From: AWTP1-13 sp041288195
GTDB lineage: Bacteria; Pseudomonadota; Alphaproteobacteria; Rhizobiales; Hyphomicrobiaceae
DNA: 14,769 nucleotides
NCBI GenBank assembly: GCA_041288195.1
Contig: JBGGME010000172.1
Location: 1-14,769 of the forward strand
Direction of reading: 5' to 3'
Each line of letters opens with the position of its first letter. The stretch's first letter is position 1. Below are positions 7,279 through 14,769 of this stretch, one piece after another. A program made the translations under genes and the position numbers. Under the pieces are notes generated by a model that was given only the letters and a program-made list of their open reading frames with translations, was not told where the DNA came from and made no database searches.

Positions 7279-8981
7279 GCCGCGGCCTCTTGCGCCGGGA
7301 TCAGCGGTCCTTGCGTGATGACGGGCTTGCCGTGCTCGAGCGAGACGATCTGGTTGCGCGTCCAATCCTGGCTCAGGCCGGCGTAGTCGTCCCGCTGATG
7401 CGCGCCGCGGCTCTCGGTGCGCGCCAGGGCAGCCGCTGCCACCGCGCGAGCGACGAGCAGCATGTTGCGCAGGTCGAGCCAGTCCAGCCGAGCCAGGTCG
7501 AAGGCGGCGGGCACGCCGACGGGCCTGTCACCCATCCTCTCCTCCAGCTCGCCAATGCGCTCGAGTGCGTCCGTCAGGCCCGCCTCGGTGCGGAACGGGC
7601 CAACGTCACGCCACATCAGGCTCTGCAGCTCGAAGACCAATGCGGCGGGGTTGATGTCACGTGCGCTCGGGCCTGCCGCCTCCAGCATGGCCAGTCCCGC
7701 CGCCGCGTCGGGTGCATTGAAAGCTGCATCGCAATCCAGCAGCTGCAAGGCCGTGCGTCCCGCCCTGCGGCCGAAGACGAGCGCCTCCGTGATCGCGTTG
7801 CCCGACAGCCGGTTGGCGCCGTTGGCGCCACCCACCGCCTCGCCCGCCGCCAGCAGCTGCGGCACGCCCGTGGCCATCCATTCGTCAACGGCGATGCCGC
7901 CCATGTGATAGTGCGCAATCGGCGCCACCTCGACCGGCTGCCTGTTGAGGTCGATCCCGTTTGCTGCCAGCCTCTCGATGACCGGCCCGAACGCCGCCTG
8001 CAGCTGCTCGGCCGGGATATGCATGAAGCTCAGGTAGGCGCCGCCATGCGGGCTGCCGCGGCCGGCGGCAACCTCCTGCAGGATGGCGTAGGTGGCAGTG
8101 TCGCGCGTGATGACGTATTTGCCGTCCTCCTTCGTGCCGCAGCGCCCGGTGAACTCTTCCATGTTGCCATTGAGGAGGCGCCCGCCGAGCTTGTAGCGGA
8201 ATGGATCCCACATGATCGGGTCCATGCCGATCATGCGCGGGGCCAGGTGCCCGATCGGGAAGAACTGCACGAACTCCATGTCGATCAGCTTCGCCCCGGC
8301 GCGCAAGGCGATCGCATAGCCGTCGCCTCCCATGTTGCCGGAGGCGCTGTTGCGGGCGTAGAGGCGCGTCAGCCCGCCCGTGGCGATGATGCTCACCTTG
8401 GCCGCGATGGTAACGGCCGCGCCCGTGGTCACGTCGAGGGCCACGGCGCCTGTCACCGGAGCATCCGGAGCTGAACCCGCGCGCACGAGATCGAGGATCA
8501 TCAGGTCGCCGATCCGCCGCACGCGCTCACGTTTGTGCAGCGCCGTGCGCAGGGTCTTGGAAACCGCCGGACCAGTGTTGAGAAAGTCTACGTAGACGCA
8601 GCGCGGCCGGTCGTGACCGGGCGCGTGGGCCTGCGCGATGCGTCCGTCCTTGCGCGCCCAACCGACGCCCCAGGCGTCCAGCTGCCGGATGCAATCGGGA
8701 CCTTCCTCGCAGAGCAGCCGCGCCAGCCTGGGATCGCAAAGCCCGCGGCCGGCGGTCAGGGTGTCCCGATAGTGAAAGCGCCAGTCGTCCGGTGTCTCCT
8801 CGCCAACGGCGACGGCGACCGTCATCATGGCCATCACGGTGGCGCCTGCCCGGCCGATCAGGCTGCGGTCGGCCAGCAGCACGCGGGCACCGCCATCGGC
8901 AGCCGCTATGGCTGCCGACATGCCGGCACCGCCCGATCCGATCACCAGCACATCCGTCTGGAGGTGTCGCCGCTCGGTCAT
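7275..8981 (-). CDS. FAD-dependent flavoprotein subunit, SdhA/FrdA-like with altered active site
   Basis: This 568-residue protein is a soluble flavoprotein of the succinate dehydrogenase/fumarate reductase superfamily. GSGGAG (15-20) with VLLADRS is the N-terminal FAD-binding unit, HYHMGGIAVDE (from 357) and GANRLSGNAITEALVFGRRAG (about 388) are the core catalytic and FAD blocks, and the C-terminal helical domain is present. Two expected features differ. The RSHTVxAQGG segment with the flavin-linking His reads GRAGATVMAM, so FAD should be non-covalent. The QFHPTGI substrate motif reads QFFPIGH, with Phe at 241 in place of His. His357 and Arg391 are kept. The substrate is therefore probably not succinate or fumarate. 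AGGA lies just ahead of the ATG at 8981; an in-frame upstream ATG would extend it by a low-complexity basic stretch. No signal peptide or membrane subunit gene is seen. It follows the GMC gene after 143 bases. Confidence 0.92.
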   Translation of the reverse strand: MTERRHLQTDVLVIGSGGAGMSAAIAAADGGARVLLADRSLIGRAGATVMAMMTVAVAVGEETPDDWRFHYRDTLTAGRGLCDPRLARLLCEEGPDCIRQLDAWGVGWARKDGRIAQAHAPGHDRPRCVYVDFLNTGPAVSKTLRTALHKRERVRRIGDLMILDLVRAGSAPDAPVTGAVALDVTTGAAVTIAAKVSIIATGGLTRLYARNSASGNMGGDGYAIALRAGAKLIDMEFVQFFPIGHLAPRMIGMDPIMWDPFRYKLGGRLLNGNMEEFTGRCGTKEDGKYVITRDTATYAILQEVAAGRGSPHGGAYLSFMHIPAEQLQAAFGPVIERLAANGIDLNRQPVEVAPIAHYHMGGIAVDEWMATGVPQLLAAGEAVGGANGANRLSGNAITEALVFGRRAGRTALQLLDCDAAFNAPDAAAGLAMLEAAGPSARDINPAALVFELQSLMWRDVGPFRTEAGLTDALERIGELEERMGDRPVGVPAAFDLARLDWLDLRNMLLVARAVAAAALARTESRGAHQRDDYAGLSQDWTRNQIVSLEHGKPVITQGPLIPAQEAAA

Positions 8982-9124
8982 TGATCCTGCGTCCACCCGC
9001 GAGCAATTGGCTAGCATTGCCCGAAGCGTAGCCGGAAGCGGCAGAGCGCACCACCGTGGTGCAAAGCCTCTGCGTCGCAGGGTCAGCGCCATCAGGCGTC
9101 CACCAATCCCGGCTTCACGGCAAA

Positions 9125-10738
9125 CTATTGCCGCCGTGCGTCCTCGAGCATCATGGCCGCGCACTTCTCGCCGATCATGATCGAGGGCGCGTTGGTATTG
9201 CCGCCGACGACCTGCGGCATGATCGAGGCATCGGCAACTCTGAGGCCCGCGATGCCATGCACCTTGAGCCGCGGGTCGACAACGGCGTCCGAGCCCGTGC
9301 CCATGCGACATGTACCGACAGGATGCAGGTTGGAGACGCCACGGTTGCGCAGGTCCTCGATCAGGTCCTTCTCGCTGGTGACCGAAGGCCCCGGCACGAT
9401 TTCCTCGCCGACATAGGGCTTCAAGGCAGGCTGCTGCGCGATCTTCCGGCAGAGCCGAGCGCCGAACAGCATGGCCTCCACGTCGTAAGCGGTCTCGAGG
9501 AACTTGAACTCGATCTTCGGCGGCGCCAGCGGGTCGGGAGATTTCAGGCTGACGCGTCCGCGTCCCTCCGGCTGCAGGTGCACGGGCGTAATCATGAAGC
9601 CCGGAAATCCGTGCGGAATGATGCCGTCGCGCTCCCGCCGCTCGATGGAATAGAGCGAGATGTTGAACTGCAGGTCGGGTCGATCGAAGCGAGGGTCGGA
9701 GCGCATGAAGATGCCGGCGAGCGTGCTGGTCCCGGTGAGCGGCCCCCGCCGTCCAAGCGCGAACTGGATGCCTGCCTTGACCTTCGCGACAGGCGATCGC
9801 GCGAGATCGTTGAGCGTGACGGCTTTCTTCGCCTTCCAGGCGATGAACGAGTTGAAATGGTCGTGCAGGTTGGCCCCGACCGGAAGATCGCGCTGCACGG
9901 CGATGCCCATGTCCCTCAGGTGCGCGCCTGGCCCGATGCCCGACAGCATCAGCAGCTGCGGCGAGCCATAGACGCCGCCCGCGACCACGACCTCGCCGAG
10001 GCAGCGTGCGGTCTCTAACCCGCGCGGCGTGCGGAACTCGATGCCGGTGGCGCGCCCGTTCTCGATCAGGAGGCGCGTTGCGTGCGCCTCCGGCACCACG
10101 ACGAGGTTCTTCCGGTTGCGCGCGGGCCTGAGGTAGGCGGTCGCCGCGCTCCAGCGCCGGCCGTTGCCGATCGTGGCCTGGTAGTAGCCGACACCCTCCT
10201 GCGTCGCGCCGTTGAAGTCGTTGTTGCGAGGGATTCCGGCCTGCACCGCCGCCTCGATGACGGCGTCGATGATCTCGTTCGTGAAGCGCTGATCGGAAAC
10301 CTTCAGCGGTCCGCCGACGCCGTGAAACTCGTCCGGCCCCCGCTCCTGGTCCTCGGCCTTGCGGAAGTACGGGAGCACGCTGGCGTAGTCCCACCCCGTA
10401 CAGCCGCGCTGGCGCCAGCCGTCGTAGTCGGCCGGCGTGCCGCGCATGTAGACCATGCCGTTCAGGGAGGAGGTGCCGCCGAGCATCTTGCCGCGCGGCT
10501 GGTAGGAGGTGCGGCCGTTGAGGCCGGCGACCGGCTCGCTCTCGAACCGCCAGTTGTAGGTGTCGTGCGTATAAAGCTTGTGGAAGCCGATGGGTATGTG
10601 GATCCAGGGATAGTTGTCGCGCTTGCCGGCCTCGAGCAGCAGCACGCGATAGCGACCATCCTCGGACAGGCGCGCAGCGACGGCGCACCCCGCCGAGCCC
10701 GCCCCGGTCACGACGAAGTCGAAAGCTTCCCGCTCCAT
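9125..10738 (-). CDS. GMC-family FAD-dependent oxidoreductase (choline dehydrogenase-like)
   Basis: This 537-residue flavoenzyme would oxidise a primary alcohol to an aldehyde. GAGSAG (12-17) followed by VLLLEAG is the FAD-binding N-terminus; RGKMLGGTSSLNGMVYMRG matches GMC signature 1 and GGVYGSPQLLMLSGIGP signature 2. The catalytic pair is His472 in NLHPVGTCRMG and Asn516 in GGNTNAPS, the same 44-residue spacing as in choline oxidase. The enzyme is BetA-like in build, but no betaine-aldehyde dehydrogenase or betaine transporter gene is nearby, so choline is not a safe substrate. The ATG at 10738 is chosen because a GAGGGGGG stretch lies just upstream; an ATG at 10756 would add six residues. 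No signal peptide. It is the first gene of the minus-strand group with the flavoprotein/[2Fe-2S] pair. Confidence 0.95.
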   Translation of the reverse strand: MEREAFDFVVTGAGSAGCAVAARLSEDGRYRVLLLEAGKRDNYPWIHIPIGFHKLYTHDTYNWRFESEPVAGLNGRTSYQPRGKMLGGTSSLNGMVYMRGTPADYDGWRQRGCTGWDYASVLPYFRKAEDQERGPDEFHGVGGPLKVSDQRFTNEIIDAVIEAAVQAGIPRNNDFNGATQEGVGYYQATIGNGRRWSAATAYLRPARNRKNLVVVPEAHATRLLIENGRATGIEFRTPRGLETARCLGEVVVAGGVYGSPQLLMLSGIGPGAHLRDMGIAVQRDLPVGANLHDHFNSFIAWKAKKAVTLNDLARSPVAKVKAGIQFALGRRGPLTGTSTLAGIFMRSDPRFDRPDLQFNISLYSIERRERDGIIPHGFPGFMITPVHLQPEGRGRVSLKSPDPLAPPKIEFKFLETAYDVEAMLFGARLCRKIAQQPALKPYVGEEIVPGPSVTSEKDLIEDLRNRGVSNLHPVGTCRMGTGSDAVVDPRLKVHGIAGLRVADASIMPQVVGGNTNAPSIMIGEKCAAMMLEDARRQ

Positions 10739-10768
10739 GTCACCCCCCTCATCCACCCGAGCCTGGCG

Positions 10769-10798
10769 CCGCCGGTTGCAGCGGCGATCCGCCGGCGG
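10769..10798. promoter_or_regulatory. GC-rich inverted repeat in the divergent GMC/hypothetical intergenic region
   Basis: CCGCCGG (10769-10775) and CCGGCGG (10792-10798) are perfect seven-base arms around a 16-base centre, inside the 153-base gap between two divergent genes, about 30-60 bases from the GMC start. It could be an operator or a leader hairpin of the minus-strand transcript, but such arms arise easily in GC-rich DNA. The only AT-rich patch in the gap (TGTGTAATACT, about 10830-10841) could hold a -10 element for the plus-strand gene. Confidence 0.25.
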
Positions 10799-10891
10799 TC
10801 GCAGCTCCGCAGTACCACCATCCCCGCCTGTGTGTAATACTGAGGGTCAGAGAATGTGACACGTGCCATTGCAGCGCAGCAGGTGGGTCCC

Positions 10892-12481
10892 ATGCGCGAC
10901 GACATGTCGACCGAAACTCGTTCTCTCTATGACTCACTGGAGGATCGCATCCTCGCCCGTGACCAGGTCGGTGCCAGCGAAGCCTACTACGGACTTGTGC
11001 GGGCCGGCCGCCCGCTGCCCGAGGTCATCGGCGAGGCGGTGCGGATTCATGCGCCGCTGACCCACGTGCCCTATCACGAGCGCATCGACCAGGGCTTCGT
11101 CAATTTCGTCAACAACGACCATTGTCTGTTGTCGGCGCGAGCGACGACCCATCTCGCCAGCCTGCTGCCGCAGCGCCTTGCCGGGCTGCCGATGGCCCAG
11201 ACCGTCTGGTACATCCCCACCGGGCTCGACATCTGGAACCAGAAGATCAACAAGGCGCCGGGCCACTACGCGCGCAGCGGCAAGCCGCTCGACGGCCCGC
11301 CGGTCAAGCCCGTCGTCCACTGGCCCGACCAGGAGCCCGAGCGCATCGAGGGCTCGGTCGACGAGAAGCTGGATCGCTGGCTCGATCTGGTTCATCGCGG
11401 CCACGTGCTGGAGGCCTATCGCATCTTCCTCGGCATCATGGAGGAGCCTGCGCATCGCAAGGAGGCCCTGGCGCAGCTCGTTTTTGCCGGGCTCATCGAC
11501 CTGCAGGACCGCGTATACCTCAACAGGTCCTACACCACCGGCCACAAATCCTTCCGCGCCCGGGCCACGGTCGAGCTCGGCAATTTCGTCGGCTGGGACG
11601 ATGCCCATCATGTGATCTACGCGGGCGCGCTCGACATCGGTGTCGGCCCGCGTTGGTACTCGACCTACGAGATGGCCTGCAACTGCATCACCCACTTCAT
11701 CGAGAGGCAGAAGATATCAGCAATCCCCTACGGCGGCAGCACGACGAAAGAGGCTGAAATCCTGCGCAACACGGTTCCGCTGTCGAAGGATGAGGCGACG
11801 GCGTTCCTCGACATTGTCCTCCATCGATACGAGCCGGACCACCAGGAAGCCCTGAGCCGCTTGCTGCTGGCCGGCAAGGGACCGCGCCAGATCCTCGACG
11901 TCCTCCAGATCGGCGCCGCTCAAGTCCTGCTCGAGACGCAGGACACGCTCAACTTCTCGATCCCGCAGCATTGCTACGAGTATCTCAACACACTCGGCTG
12001 GTTCTACGACAACTTCGAGCATCCCCAGCGCCTCAAGCTGCTCTATGTCGCCGCCTCCTACCTCAATCGGAATGCCTGGCATGCCCGCCAGACGGGCGAC
12101 GGTCGCGAAGCGCAGCCGTGGCGAGCGTCGGGCGCAGACACGCTGGCTCCTGCGCAACTCGTGGAGCGCATCGTCACTGCGATTGCCGCACTCGATGGGC
12201 CGCAGGCGCTGGGGTGGACGCGCGCCTATCTCGAAAGTGGCGCCGACAAGACGCCGCTCATCGAGCAGCTGGCGCTGGTTGCCACCCGCGTCGGCAATGA
12301 CCCGCACAATCAGGAGCTGGGCCAGATCCTGCTCGAAGACTACGCCAAGAACCGCAGCTTCGACCGGGATCGCCTGCTGCTCGCGTGCGTGCAGCACACC
12401 GCCGTGCATCGCAAGTACGGCGACTTCCTGGAAGCGAGTCGGCGCTATGGCGCTGCCATGGGTCTGGCCGAGCTGCAGTGA
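10892..12481 (+). CDS. Conserved-looking helical protein of unknown function, His-rich
   Basis: I do not recognise a family with confidence. The protein is about 529 residues, soluble, apparently mostly helical, with no signal peptide or membrane segment. It has many histidines in ordered surroundings: HAPLTHVPYHERIDQG, NNDHCLLSARATTHLASLL, WDDAHHVIYAGALDIG, CNCITHFIERQ and IPQHCYEYLNTLGWFYDNFEHP. Such repeated His/Glu/Asp-bearing helices could form a metal site, and the layout faintly recalls questin-oxidase-like (Baeyer-Villiger) proteins, but I cannot show homology. Two loosely repeated blocks (helix plus HExx-like and DH segments around 80-130 and 320-400) suggest internal duplication, unproven. 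The ATG at 10892 is favoured by GGTGGG upstream; GTG at 10856 and ATG at 10904 are alternatives. It is divergent from the GMC gene and followed by the GlcG-like gene after 95 bases, probably co-transcribed. Confidence 0.85.
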   Translation: MRDDMSTETRSLYDSLEDRILARDQVGASEAYYGLVRAGRPLPEVIGEAVRIHAPLTHVPYHERIDQGFVNFVNNDHCLLSARATTHLASLLPQRLAGLPMAQTVWYIPTGLDIWNQKINKAPGHYARSGKPLDGPPVKPVVHWPDQEPERIEGSVDEKLDRWLDLVHRGHVLEAYRIFLGIMEEPAHRKEALAQLVFAGLIDLQDRVYLNRSYTTGHKSFRARATVELGNFVGWDDAHHVIYAGALDIGVGPRWYSTYEMACNCITHFIERQKISAIPYGGSTTKEAEILRNTVPLSKDEATAFLDIVLHRYEPDHQEALSRLLLAGKGPRQILDVLQIGAAQVLLETQDTLNFSIPQHCYEYLNTLGWFYDNFEHPQRLKLLYVAASYLNRNAWHARQTGDGREAQPWRASGADTLAPAQLVERIVTAIAALDGPQALGWTRAYLESGADKTPLIEQLALVATRVGNDPHNQELGQILLEDYAKNRSFDRDRLLLACVQHTAVHRKYGDFLEASRRYGAAMGLAELQ

Positions 12482-12576
12482 GCCGAGGCCGAAGCACTGG
12501 CCGCGCCGGCTTTCGCGTAGGCCTGCCGCCACACGCGGTGCCGTGACGTTTGCCGAATGAAGAGGGAGCAACTCGC

Positions 12577-12975
12577 ATGACTTTGACACTTGCAGATGCG
12601 AACCGGGTGATTGCCGGTGCCATCGCGAAGGCAGCCGAGATCGGCGCCAAGATGAACATCGCCGTGTGCGACGCAGGCGGCCGGTTGGTGGCGTTTCAGC
12701 GGATGGACGGCGCCACGTGGGCTGGCGCCTACGGTAGCCAGGGCAAGGCCGTGGCCTCCGCCGCATTCGGCCGTCCGAGCGGCGAGCTGACGCCGCGCGC
12801 CGACCATCCCACGTTGCGCGGCATTGTCATGGCCGAGGGCAACCACATGTTTCTCGGCCAGGGTGCCGTGCCGATCTTCCGCGGCGGCGTGCTCATCGGC
12901 GCTTGCGGGGTTGGCGGTGGCACGGCTCAGGAAGACGAGGACTGCGCCCGCGCCGGAGCAGAAAGTCTCCGGTAG
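12577..12975 (+). CDS. GlcG/HbpS-family protein (heme-degrading domain, DUF336)
   Basis: This 132-residue protein matches the GlcG/HbpS fold along its whole length: an N-terminal helix (MTLTLADANRVIAGAIAKA), the NIAVCDAGGRLVAFQRMDGA strand pair, the GKAVASAAFGRPS helix, and the C-terminal GGVLIGACGVGGGTAQEDED glycine-rich loop with acidic residues. Members bind heme or small ligands and often sit beside alcohol, glycolate or diol oxidation genes; the exact role is usually unknown. There is no secretion signal, unlike Streptomyces HbpS. The ATG at 12577 has a strong AGAGGGAG site eight bases upstream; an ATG at 12550 in the same frame has none. Its place after the unknown helical gene and near the GMC oxidoreductase fits the common GlcG context of oxidative catabolism. 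Confidence 0.93.
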   Translation: MTLTLADANRVIAGAIAKAAEIGAKMNIAVCDAGGRLVAFQRMDGATWAGAYGSQGKAVASAAFGRPSGELTPRADHPTLRGIVMAEGNHMFLGQGAVPIFRGGVLIGACGVGGGTAQEDEDCARAGAESLR

Positions 12976-13086
12976 TTGGAGGTGATGCCCGCGGCTTTGA
13001 CCCACCGCCGATAGGTCATTCACTCCAGATCCTGGTTAATCCTTCGGCGCCGTTCGAGCGTCCCGCGGTGCACGCACCCGGGGCCC

Positions 13087-14580
13087 TCAGAAGCCGCCAT
13101 TGCCATCCAGGATGCTTCGCACCGCCGTGGCGAGCTTTTCCCGGCGGTAGGGCTTGCCCAGCAAGGGCACGCCTCGATTCCCGTTGCCGCGCGTGCTCGC
13201 GAACTGCTCGGAATAGCCCGAGGTCAGCAGAGTCTTCATGCTTGGCCGCAGCTTCCGCGCCGCCTCGACCAAGTCCTGTCCGCTCACGCCATTCGGCATG
13301 ATCATGTCGGTGAAGAGCAGGTCAATGTGATCGCCGCCATTGAGTATGCCGAGCGCGCTCCTGCCGTCCGGGGCCTGGTGAATGTGATAGCCGAGCCCCT
13401 CCAGGGTGGTCACGGCCATGGTGCGCACGGTCGCATCGTCCTCCACGACCAGGATGGTCTCGCAACCCGAGGGCAGCCTGCGCTCCGGCTCGCAAGGAAC
13501 CCGGCCAGGTGAGTCCGCCGTGCGCTCCGCCTTCGGGAAGTACATCCGGATGCTCGTGCCGCGGCCGAGCTCGCTATCGATCCTCACGTGGCCTCCGGAC
13601 TGCCTCACGAAGCCATACACCATGCTGAGACCGAGACCGCTGCCGCGACCCACCGCCTTCGTGGTGAAGAACGGCTCGAACGCACGCTCGATGACCTCGG
13701 GGGGCATGCCAGTTCCGGAGTCGGTGACGAAGACCGCCACATAGTCGCCCGGAGGGACATCAGTGCGCCCCGCGGCGCAGACCTCGTCCAAGCGCACGTT
13801 GGCCGTCTCGAGCGCGAGGTCGCCGCCCTTTGGCATGGCGTCCCGCGCGTTGACGGCCAGATTGATGATTGCATCTTCCAACTGCGAGGGATCGGCGAGC
13901 GCCGGCCAAAGGTCCTCCGCCAGCGATGTCTGCAGCGCAATGTGCTCGCCGACCGTCCGCTCCAGCATGGCCGCCGCGCGCTTGACGGCTTCGTTCACGT
14001 TGAGAACGCGCGCCTCCAGGGGTTGCTTGCGGGCGAATGCCAGCATGCGCTGCACGAGCTGAACCCCGCGCTCGGCGGCATCGTCGATCTTCTTGACCAT
14101 GTCCGAGAGCTTGGCGTCGCCCGCAACGCCGACCGCGACCAGCTCCGTCATGCCGATGATGATCGCGAGAATGTTGTTGAAATCGTGGGCGATGCCACCG
14201 GTCAGCTGGCCGATCGCCTCCATCTTCTGAGCCTGGCGCAGCTGCAGCTCGATTTCCCTGCGATCGGTAATGTCCCGAATGGCCGCCAACTGCGCAGGCT
14301 TGCCTTCCCAGAGCCATTTGACCACTCGCATTTCCGCGATGTGCATCTTGTCGACGAGAGGGATCTCGATCTCGATGACGTCCCCATCCCGCACCGAGAA
14401 ACCCATCAGCTGCCCCATCAGCTCATGACGAGGCTTGCCGAACAGCATCTGCGCGGCACCGTTCACGAACTGAACGGCGCCGGCGCCGTCGATGACGATG
14501 ATCGCGTCGGGCAGTGCCTCGACAAGCTGCTCGATTTGCCGGTGCCATTCGGCTGACGGGTCGAGCTTCGCAACCACCAC
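13087..14580 (-). CDS. Soluble PAS-containing hybrid histidine kinase with C-terminal receiver domain
   Basis: This cytoplasmic two-component sensor is 497 residues from the chosen start. A PAS domain (about 15-115, ALPDAIIVIDGAGAVQFVNG to AAIRDITDR) precedes a HisKA dimerisation helix with phospho-acceptor His132 in GGIAHDFNNIL, an HATPase_c domain (NLAVNARDAM N box, DSGTGMPP, FEPFFTTK, GSGLGLSMVYG), a short linker, and a receiver domain with the acidic pair at 381-382 (VVEDDA), phospho-acceptor Asp425 (FTDMIMPNG) and Lys476 (LGKPY). No transmembrane helix or output domain is visible, so the signal is intracellular and the phosphate must pass to a separate protein. A GTG start at 14580 is preferred: GGAG lies seven bases upstream and the PAS follows soon after. 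An ATG at 14730 would add 50 unconserved residues. It is convergent with the GlcG-like gene; its partner is not in the window. Confidence 0.95.
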   Translation of the reverse strand: MVVAKLDPSAEWHRQIEQLVEALPDAIIVIDGAGAVQFVNGAAQMLFGKPRHELMGQLMGFSVRDGDVIEIEIPLVDKMHIAEMRVVKWLWEGKPAQLAAIRDITDRREIELQLRQAQKMEAIGQLTGGIAHDFNNILAIIIGMTELVAVGVAGDAKLSDMVKKIDDAAERGVQLVQRMLAFARKQPLEARVLNVNEAVKRAAAMLERTVGEHIALQTSLAEDLWPALADPSQLEDAIINLAVNARDAMPKGGDLALETANVRLDEVCAAGRTDVPPGDYVAVFVTDSGTGMPPEVIERAFEPFFTTKAVGRGSGLGLSMVYGFVRQSGGHVRIDSELGRGTSIRMYFPKAERTADSPGRVPCEPERRLPSGCETILVVEDDATVRTMAVTTLEGLGYHIHQAPDGRSALGILNGGDHIDLLFTDMIMPNGVSGQDLVEAARKLRPSMKTLLTSGYSEQFASTRGNGNRGVPLLGKPYRREKLATAVRSILDGNGGF

Positions 14581-14587
14581 CTTGAGG

Positions 14588-14591
14588 CTCC
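14588..14591 (-). promoter_or_regulatory. Ribosome-binding site supporting the GTG start of the histidine kinase
   Basis: GGAG on the minus strand lies seven bases ahead of the GTG at 14580-14578. The upstream in-frame ATG at 14730 has no similar site, and the stretch between them is unusually AT-rich and unlike the rest of the coding sequence. Confidence 0.5.
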
Positions 14592-14769
14592 ATGGCTCTG
14601 GTGCTGGTACTATATTTGTGGCCCAATGCCGCCGCAGCCTGGAACGGAGAATTTGCTTACTGAATAAATTACAGAGCCATATCCTCTGCAGCATGCCGTT
14701 GCCGTCGAGGCATGCTTCCCCGCCCGGCACGTTCAGATTTCGGCCGGCTCATCGTGGCCGGTCGGGCGC
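14592..14769. promoter_or_regulatory. Leader and probable promoter region upstream of the histidine kinase
   Basis: No gene is supported here. The stretch from about 14605 to 14690 is markedly AT-rich for this genome (TACTATATTTGTG, then GAATTTGCTTACTGAATAAATTACAG), as expected for a promoter serving the minus-strand kinase. A TATAGT-like hexamer reads on the minus strand at 14614-14609, but no good -35 lies at the right distance. The last 70 bases to the window edge show nothing recognisable. Confidence 0.35.

Noticed and set aside
7275..10688. A 1137-codon open frame on the minus strand that could be read as a giant fusion protein
   Set aside because: Only the last 568 codons (from 8981) encode the SdhA-like protein. 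The upstream part lies out of frame over the GMC gene on the same strand and has arginine-rich, low-complexity content typical of a GC-rich shadow frame.
9125..10738. Naming the GMC gene betA (choline dehydrogenase)
   Set aside because: The GMC family is broad in substrate, and no betB, betI or betaine transport gene is nearby; the sequence alone cannot justify the name.

Overview
The window is a GC-rich, densely coded stretch of a bacterial chromosome. Codon use, the oxidative enzyme families and the soluble PAS/HisKA/REC kinase type all suggest an alphaproteobacterium (Hyphomicrobiales or Rhodospirillales-like soil or freshwater organism). That taxonomic call is inference: no rRNA or marker gene is present. 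I found no tRNA, rRNA, CRISPR array, insertion sequence or phage gene.

Layout, left to right: the C-terminal half of a DMT/EamA transporter (+, cut by the window edge); a RutA/SsuD-type LLM flavin monooxygenase (+); a convergent NAD-dependent epimerase/dehydratase (-), whose frame is broken by one missing base in a run of four G just after its dinucleotide-binding motif; a TTG-initiated molybdenum hydroxylase large subunit (form II CoxL-like, +) with no small or medium subunit beside it; a ParA-type ATPase followed almost directly by a small three-part protein of unknown family (+); a minus-strand set made of a GMC oxidoreductase, an SdhA/FrdA-like flavoprotein and a one-domain [2Fe-2S] protein, the last two overlapping by ATGA; a divergent 529-residue helical protein of unknown function (+); a GlcG/HbpS-like protein (+); and a soluble hybrid histidine kinase (-).

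Most genes are redox enzymes of a kind used on diverse organic substrates (LLM monooxygenase, molybdenum hydroxylase, GMC alcohol dehydrogenase, fumarate-reductase-like flavoprotein plus ferredoxin domain, GlcG). They look like an accessory catabolic region rather than one proven pathway.

Two parts stand out. First, parA plus its downstream partner has no ParB, no recognisable parS and no plasmid or phage context; the partner has a basic coiled-coil N-terminus, a proline-rich linker and a compact C-terminal domain, the general build of a ParA cargo adaptor. Second, the flavoprotein/[2Fe-2S] pair lacks the flavin-linking His, one substrate-site His, the [4Fe-4S]/[3Fe-4S] domain and any membrane anchor, so it is unlikely to be an ordinary succinate dehydrogenase or fumarate reductase.
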